Assembly: GCA_035299305.1 (NCBI GenBank)
Contig: DATGWV010000140.1
Span: 1-9,852, forward strand
DNA: 9,852 nucleotides
Source of the DNA: BJHL01 sp035299305
GTDB lineage: Bacteria > Planctomycetota > Phycisphaerae > Phycisphaerales > UBA1924
Direction of reading: 5' to 3'
Shown: positions 5,555 to 9,852 of the stretch, in pieces
How positions within the stretch are numbered: position 1 is the stretch's first letter
How the letters are laid out: each line of letters starts with the position of its first letter
Notes under the pieces: model-generated
Database searches by the model: none
The model's input: only the letters and a program-made list of their open reading frames with translations
Told to the model about the DNA's origin: nothing
Translations under genes and position numbers: made by a program

Positions 5555-8500
5555 ATGGAGTCTGACAGGTTCCAACGCGTCATGGAGGCGTTTGAGCGGG
5601 CGGCGAACCTGCCGACGTCAGAGCGCGACGGATTCTTGCGCGAGTATTTTCCGAGCGACGCGGACGCACGCCAGGAAGTCGTGCAACTTCTCCAGCACCA
5701 TGATGGGACCTCACACGCCGTTGCCACAGCGGCGGGACTCGACGCGGCCTCGACACTGGTGTCCGAACAACGCGAACCGGTGATGCCGCCGCTGCGAGGC
5801 GAGTATCGCATCGTGCGAACGATTGGCGAAGGCGGCATGGGGATTGTGTTTGAAGCCGAGCAGGCGTTCCCGCGCCGACGCGTTGCCGTGAAAGCGCTGC
5901 GCCCGGGTTATGCCAGCACGAGCATGCTTCGCCGCTTTCGCAACGAAGCGGAGTTTCTCGCGAAACTGCAGCATCCCAACATCGCGCAGATTTACGAGGC
6001 GGGTGTCGCGGGGCCGGATGCGCCGGATCAGCCGTACTTCGTCATGGAGCTCGTGCGCGGCGATTCGCTCACCGCGTATGCACGCAAACACGATCTCGGT
6101 CCCGCAGAGAAATGGCGACTTCTGTTGCAAGTGTGCGACGCCGTGCAACACGCCCACCAGCGCGGCGTGATTCACCGCGACCTCAAGCCCGCGAACATTC
6201 TCATCAACACCAACGGCGTCGCAAAGGTACTGGATTTCGGAATTGCACGCGCCGCGGAGACGGACGCAAACCAATCCCAAGCGACTCGCGAAGGTCAGCT
6301 CATTGGCACGCCGAGCTACATGAGCCCCGAGCAGCTGCTCGAAGGCGACGTGAGTACCGCGAGCGACATCTACGCACTGGGCGTCATCGCGTACGAACTC
6401 TTCACGCATCGGCTGCCGATCGACTTGTCGACTGCACCGATTGCAAAGGCCGCAGCGATTCTGGCGGATGCGCGCGTGCCGCCTGTCTCACAGTTCGATC
6501 GGTCCCTGCGAGGCGATGGCGAGACGATTATCGCGAAAGCGATGTCGAGCGACGCGAAACGCCGGTACGCGAGTGCTGAGGCGTTGGCCGAGGACATTCG
6601 CCGCATGCTGGCCGGCGAAGCGATTCTCGCACGCGGCGATTCCGCCGTGTATGTGCTCGTCAAGCAGGCAAAGCGATACCGCATGGCCGCAGCGTTGGCC
6701 GTGCTGGGTCTAACAGCCCTCGTCGTGTTCGCCATCATCGCGCAGCTGAACGCGCGAGAGCAGGAACGACTCGCGAAGCTCGCGGACGCGGCTCGTCAGG
6801 AAGCCGTGCGGCAGCGAGAAGCAGCCGACGCAGCAACGCAGGAAGCCAATGCCAGCAAAGCAATGGCGCAAAGCGCCGAACGCGTGGCGTTGGAAGAACT
6901 CATGCAGGCCAACATCGAGCGCGGCCGCATGGCCGCGACGACGCGCAACCTGCCGCTCGCGGAAGACACGCTCTGGTCGGTGTATCTGAACAATCCCCGC
7001 AGCCGCACGGCGTTTTGGGCCATCTGGGACATGTACCGCCGCAACGGCAGCCAGTGGACGACGCAGCCCATCGGATGGCCATCGCGTGCTGCTGCATCGC
7101 AAGACGGCTCCGTCATCGTCGCAGTCGCCGACGCCGCTGTGCGCGTCATCAATCCGCACACCGGCGAGGTCGAGCAGATTCTTAACAACCTGCCCAGCGC
7201 GCCTGCCGGCGCGGTTGCTGCTTGGCCAGACGGATCGCGAATCGCCATCGCACTGGCTCGCGGCGGCATCGCGATTCGATCACTCGATGGCGAGTCAGAA
7301 CCGATCTCGCTAGGCAGTTGGGAAAACAAGCCTCCGCTCGTCAGATTGATCACCGTCAGCGCAGACGGTTCCACTATTGCGGCCGCTTGCAACGACAAGA
7401 CGATTCGATTCTGGGATGCACGCACTGGCGAGATGAAACGAGTCCTCTCGCTCGAGTTGGTCGCCGCCACGTTGGAGTTGACGCGAGATGGCTCTCGGGC
7501 CGCCGTCGCGATGGCAGTCGGCGGCGGCGTTGCTGTGCCACCCAACGCAACAGCGGTATACGACCTGAGGTCTGGCGAGGTGATCTTTGACCTCACGCCT
7601 ATGCACACATTCGGCTCCGCAGGCTTGCGATTCTCCGCGGATGATCGACTGGTATATCTAGACTCGGGCGACGCGCGGCTGGTCGCGTGCGATATGGCCA
7701 GCAAGCAACAGGTCTTCAACCGCAAAGTGCTTCGAAGTCGCATCCTCTGTCACATGTTCTCGCCCGATGGTTCGCGTCTACTTCTGGCTGATCGCGAACG
7801 CACGGTTGTGATCGACGCATACACGGGTGCCGAGATTGCCGTGCTTCCTATTGAGCGATACGGCGCGACGACTGCCGCATGGACATCGCCGGAGGACATC
7901 ACGGTGCTGCTGTCAGACGGCGTCGTCCGCAATGTGACGATTGTGCCGGAACCGGGAACGACGCGACTGACCGGTTACACCTCCTGGTGCTTCAGTGTGA
8001 CGATGTCGCCAGATGATTCGCTCATGGCTTTCAGCATCGGAAGCGGGCTCATCGAAGTTCGTGAGATGGGATCGATGCAGACGCTGGCGACATATCAGTT
8101 GCCTGGCATCAGCCAGCGCACGCGCGGCATGAAGTTCTTGCAGGACAATCGGACGCTGGTGATCGGTTCACAAGATTCAATCGTGCGCGTAATCGATGCG
8201 TGGTCCGGTGATGTGAAACAGCAGTTTCCTGCCATCGTCAGCGAGATTTACGGGTTTGATATCAATCCACAGGAGACGCTGTGCGCAGTGGGACATTGGA
8301 ATCGCCGAACGGCGATCTATGACCTGCGGACAGGTGAGTCGCTGTGCGAACTGCCGATTGGCGAGAAACGCGTGGACGGCTTGGCGTTCACGCCCGACGG
8401 CACGACGCTCGCGGTGTGCAACAACAACTTCAGCGTGACTCTTTGGGACGTGGCAAGCAGTCAGGTCGTCGGACAACTCACAACAACGGCCGGGCCGTGG

Positions 8501-8884
8501 GCGGTCGCATTCAGTCCCGACGGTTCAACCGCATATGTGACGACCTACAACGGCACACTCGAGGTGTTCGACGTGCGCACGCGTCAGCGACTGCACGTGA
8601 TGAAGGGACATCCGCGCCTGATTCCAGGCCTCGCGCTGTCGCGTGATGGCACCACCATTGCGACCGGCGGTGAAGACGGCTTTGTACGGCTGTGGGACGC
8701 TGCCACGTTGCGGCCGCTCGCTTCGTTCAGCCCTTCCGCGGCGGAAGTCGTTTCGCTTGCGTTTACCTCGAACACCGACCGCATCGCCGCCGGAGTCGCC
8801 AACTTTGAGTTGGTGATGTACGACCTCCCTGCGGACTCTCGCCTTGTTGATGCGCACAAACAGCGGTTTACCCGGCGGAAGTAG
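5555..8884 (+). CDS. Transmembrane Ser/Thr protein kinase with 14-blade WD40-like sensor region
   Basis: 1109 residues. Residues 1-60 match the leader common to planctomycete kinases of this kind (RFQRVMEAFERA, then ERDGFLREY). The kinase domain (about 84-355) is complete: glycine loop G91-E-G-G-M-G96, K113 in V-A-V-K, helix-C E131, H207-R-D209 with K211 and N214, D228-F-G230, and G251-T-P with S257-P-E259. A membrane helix spans about 377-397. A charged Ala/Glu/Arg-rich coiled coil follows (398-455). From about 511 to the end I count 14 blade-like repeats (recurring S-P-D-G-S/T, then L-W-D or V-x-D, then T-G-E), enough for two seven-bladed propellers, probably outside the cytoplasmic membrane. 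It should phosphorylate Ser/Thr in response to something bound by the propellers. With the ECF sigma gene 0.6 kb upstream it probably forms one signalling module. It overlaps the convergent glycosyltransferase gene by 17 bp. Confidence 0.95.
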   Translation: MESDRFQRVMEAFERAANLPTSERDGFLREYFPSDADARQEVVQLLQHHDGTSHAVATAAGLDAASTLVSEQREPVMPPLRGEYRIVRTIGEGGMGIVFEAEQAFPRRRVAVKALRPGYASTSMLRRFRNEAEFLAKLQHPNIAQIYEAGVAGPDAPDQPYFVMELVRGDSLTAYARKHDLGPAEKWRLLLQVCDAVQHAHQRGVIHRDLKPANILINTNGVAKVLDFGIARAAETDANQSQATREGQLIGTPSYMSPEQLLEGDVSTASDIYALGVIAYELFTHRLPIDLSTAPIAKAAAILADARVPPVSQFDRSLRGDGETIIAKAMSSDAKRRYASAEALAEDIRRMLAGEAILARGDSAVYVLVKQAKRYRMAAALAVLGLTALVVFAIIAQLNAREQERLAKLADAARQEAVRQREAADAATQEANASKAMAQSAERVALEELMQANIERGRMAATTRNLPLAEDTLWSVYLNNPRSRTAFWAIWDMYRRNGSQWTTQPIGWPSRAAASQDGSVIVAVADAAVRVINPHTGEVEQILNNLPSAPAGAVAAWPDGSRIAIALARGGIAIRSLDGESEPISLGSWENKPPLVRLITVSADGSTIAAACNDKTIRFWDARTGEMKRVLSLELVAATLELTRDGSRAAVAMAVGGGVAVPPNATAVYDLRSGEVIFDLTPMHTFGSAGLRFSADDRLVYLDSGDARLVACDMASKQQVFNRKVLRSRILCHMFSPDGSRLLLADRERTVVIDAYTGAEIAVLPIERYGATTAAWTSPEDITVLLSDGVVRNVTIVPEPGTTRLTGYTSWCFSVTMSPDDSLMAFSIGSGLIEVREMGSMQTLATYQLPGISQRTRGMKFLQDNRTLVIGSQDSIVRVIDAWSGDVKQQFPAIVSEIYGFDINPQETLCAVGHWNRRTAIYDLRTGESLCELPIGEKRVDGLAFTPDGTTLAVCNNNFSVTLWDVASSQVVGQLTTTAGPWAVAFSPDGSTAYVTTYNGTLEVFDVRTRQRLHVMKGHPRLIPGLALSRDGTTIATGGEDGFVRLWDAATLRPLASFSPSAAEVVSLAFTSNTDRIAAGVANFELVMYDLPADSRLVDAHKQRFTRRK

Positions 8885-9852
8885 CACTTTTTTCGCATTG
8901 TCTCAGCCACAACGACCGCAGCATCGCGGCAAAGCGTTCGCCGTACGCCCGCTCATCGCACAAAGCCGACGCGAGCAGACGATCTCGCAGCGAGGCGTGC
9001 AGTGTCGCGACACGAGGTCGTTCCGCCGCAAGATCAGCCGCAATGCGAACGTAGTCTTGCGGGCTGGTCGCAATGAACTCCGTCAGACCAACAGCTCGCA
9101 GAAGACTGACTCCAACTCGCGATACATGCCGATCACCAGCGAGCGTGATCACAGGCGTTCCCATGTATAACGCTTCACAGGTGGTTGTGGTGCCGTGATA
9201 CGGGAATGTGTCGAGAGCGATATCAACGTGGCCGTACATCGCAAGATGCTCGGCGCGAGAACGCGTCGCAGGCACGACTCGCACGCGGTGCATCGGCAGA
9301 CCCCACGCGGCCAATCGCCTGCTCGCATCTTCGAGCGCATTCGACTCTTGCAAACCGCTCGCTTTCAGCAGTAGCGTGGATGTCGGCACGGCTTCAAGCA
9401 CACCTGCCCACACCTGAACGATCTCACGATTGAGCTTGTGCGCAGCGTTGAAGCTGCCGAACGTGATTGGACGCGATGAATCGCGTGTCGGCACGGCGGA
9501 TGCCTCAATCGGCGGTGAATAGCACAAGAAGCACGGGTCGAGGCAAAAAAGCGACTCCATCGCATCGCAATCAGCATCGCCCGGGTCAGTCGCACTATCA
9601 ACCACGCGAGCATGAATGCGTGCTGTGCCGCACGTATTCGGATAGCCGATGGCAGTTACTGCGACAGGAGCCGGCTGGTGCGCAAGCGTGCAGACGCCCA
9701 GCGTATCGGTCAGTCCCGCAAGCTCGATGGCGATGTCGATGTTCGCGCGCAGCACGCCACGTGCGATCTGCTCAGACGATTCGTGGGGCATGTGTTGCCA
9801 CGCATGCGTGTGCTGACGCAACCGCTTCGTCATGGAGTCTTCCACGCCCCCT
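8868..9852 (-). CDS. SPINDLY/OGT-like GT41 glycosyltransferase, C-terminal part (partial)
   Basis: The frame is open to the right edge. A GTG at 9845 could start 325 residues, but the sequence there already aligns inside the GT41 catalytic domain, so the gene almost certainly continues past 9852, probably into TPR repeats. Counting from 9845, the GT41 landmarks are I-D-I-A-I-E-L-A-G-L-T (36-46), P-A-P-V-x-V-T-x-I-G-Y-P-N-T (58-71), F-L-C-Y-S-P-P (106-112), F-G-S-F-N-x-x-x-K (129-137, the Lys matching the UDP-contacting Lys of human OGT) and L-D-T-F-P-Y-x-G-T-T-T-T-C-E-x-L-Y-M-G-x-P (211-231). The last block is nearer plant SPINDLY, a protein O-fucosyltransferase, than OGT. It should transfer a sugar to Ser/Thr of proteins; donor and targets are unknown. 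Odd points are Leu in the usual G-H-T motif and Ala for Trp before I-G-Y-P. The stop lies inside the kinase gene's 3' end. Confidence 0.88.
   Translation of the reverse strand, partial: GGVEDSMTKRLRQHTHAWQHMPHESSEQIARGVLRANIDIAIELAGLTDTLGVCTLAHQPAPVAVTAIGYPNTCGTARIHARVVDSATDPGDADCDAMESLFCLDPCFLCYSPPIEASAVPTRDSSRPITFGSFNAAHKLNREIVQVWAGVLEAVPTSTLLLKASGLQESNALEDASRRLAAWGLPMHRVRVVPATRSRAEHLAMYGHVDIALDTFPYHGTTTTCEALYMGTPVITLAGDRHVSRVGVSLLRAVGLTEFIATSPQDYVRIAADLAAERPRVATLHASLRDRLLASALCDERAYGERFAAMLRSLWLRQCEKSATSAG

Noticed and set aside
7667..7680. Another ACGCGCGGCT as a further copy of the repeated element
   Set aside because: It is inside the kinase coding region, matches only ten bases and lacks the CAGTGCGA block at the right distance; such 10-mers occur by chance in this GC-rich DNA.
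5711..7743. Minus-strand open frames of 232 and 315 residues inside the kinase gene
   Set aside because: They lie opposite the complete kinase and propeller sequence, whose motifs prove the plus frame.
8885..8893. T-run after the kinase stop as an intrinsic terminator
   Set aside because: Six T residues are present but no stable stem precedes them, and the run lies within the glycosyltransferase coding sequence.

Overview
The window looks like a chromosomal stretch of a planctomycete, probably of the Phycisphaerae type. Four things point there: a secreted FG-GAP protein ending in the Cys...DFNNN...FPE signature of 'GC-type dockerin' proteins, an ECF sigma factor of the PF07638/TIGR02999 type, a membrane Ser/Thr kinase with a long WD40-like C-terminus, and a SPINDLY/O-GlcNAc-transferase-like glycosyltransferase. 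This placement is by pattern recognition, without any search. The DNA is GC-rich throughout, so long open frames antisense to real genes are common. I see no RNA genes, mobile elements or CRISPR arrays.

Layout. (1) 1-2174, minus: a large secreted beta-propeller protein, cut by the left edge. (2) 2175-2471: a non-coding gap with a minus-strand terminator-like hairpin, a small inverted repeat and copy B of a repeated 28-bp element. (3) 2472-4253, minus: a probable three-gene operon, transcribed in the order 3-TM small protein, cytosolic protein of unknown function, DUF3592-like membrane protein. (4) 4254-4325: divergent spacer with copy A of the repeated element and a promoter placed so that the sigma transcript would start at its AUG. 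(5) 4326-4934, plus: ECF sigma factor. (6) 4929-5426, minus: single-domain haemoglobin, overlapping the sigma gene tail to tail by 6 bp. (7) 5427-5554: divergent spacer with a perfect 8-5-8 palindrome and a diverged copy C of the element. (8) 5555-8884, plus: transmembrane Ser/Thr kinase with 14 propeller blades. (9) 8868-9852, minus: SPINDLY-like glycosyltransferase, overlapping the kinase by 17 bp and cut by the right edge.

How the genes may work together. Sigma factors of this family are often found beside Ser/Thr kinases, and the pair here (sigma at 4326, kinase at 5555, same strand) fits a module in which a membrane kinase senses something outside the cytoplasm and a partner sigma factor changes transcription. 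The unusual part is the haem globin gene lodged between them on the opposite strand and sharing its upstream region with the kinase across an operator-like palindrome. This suggests, but does not prove, an oxygen or nitric-oxide link. The repeated intergenic element, present upstream of the small membrane protein, the secreted propeller protein and (degenerate) the globin, is a candidate local regulon signal.
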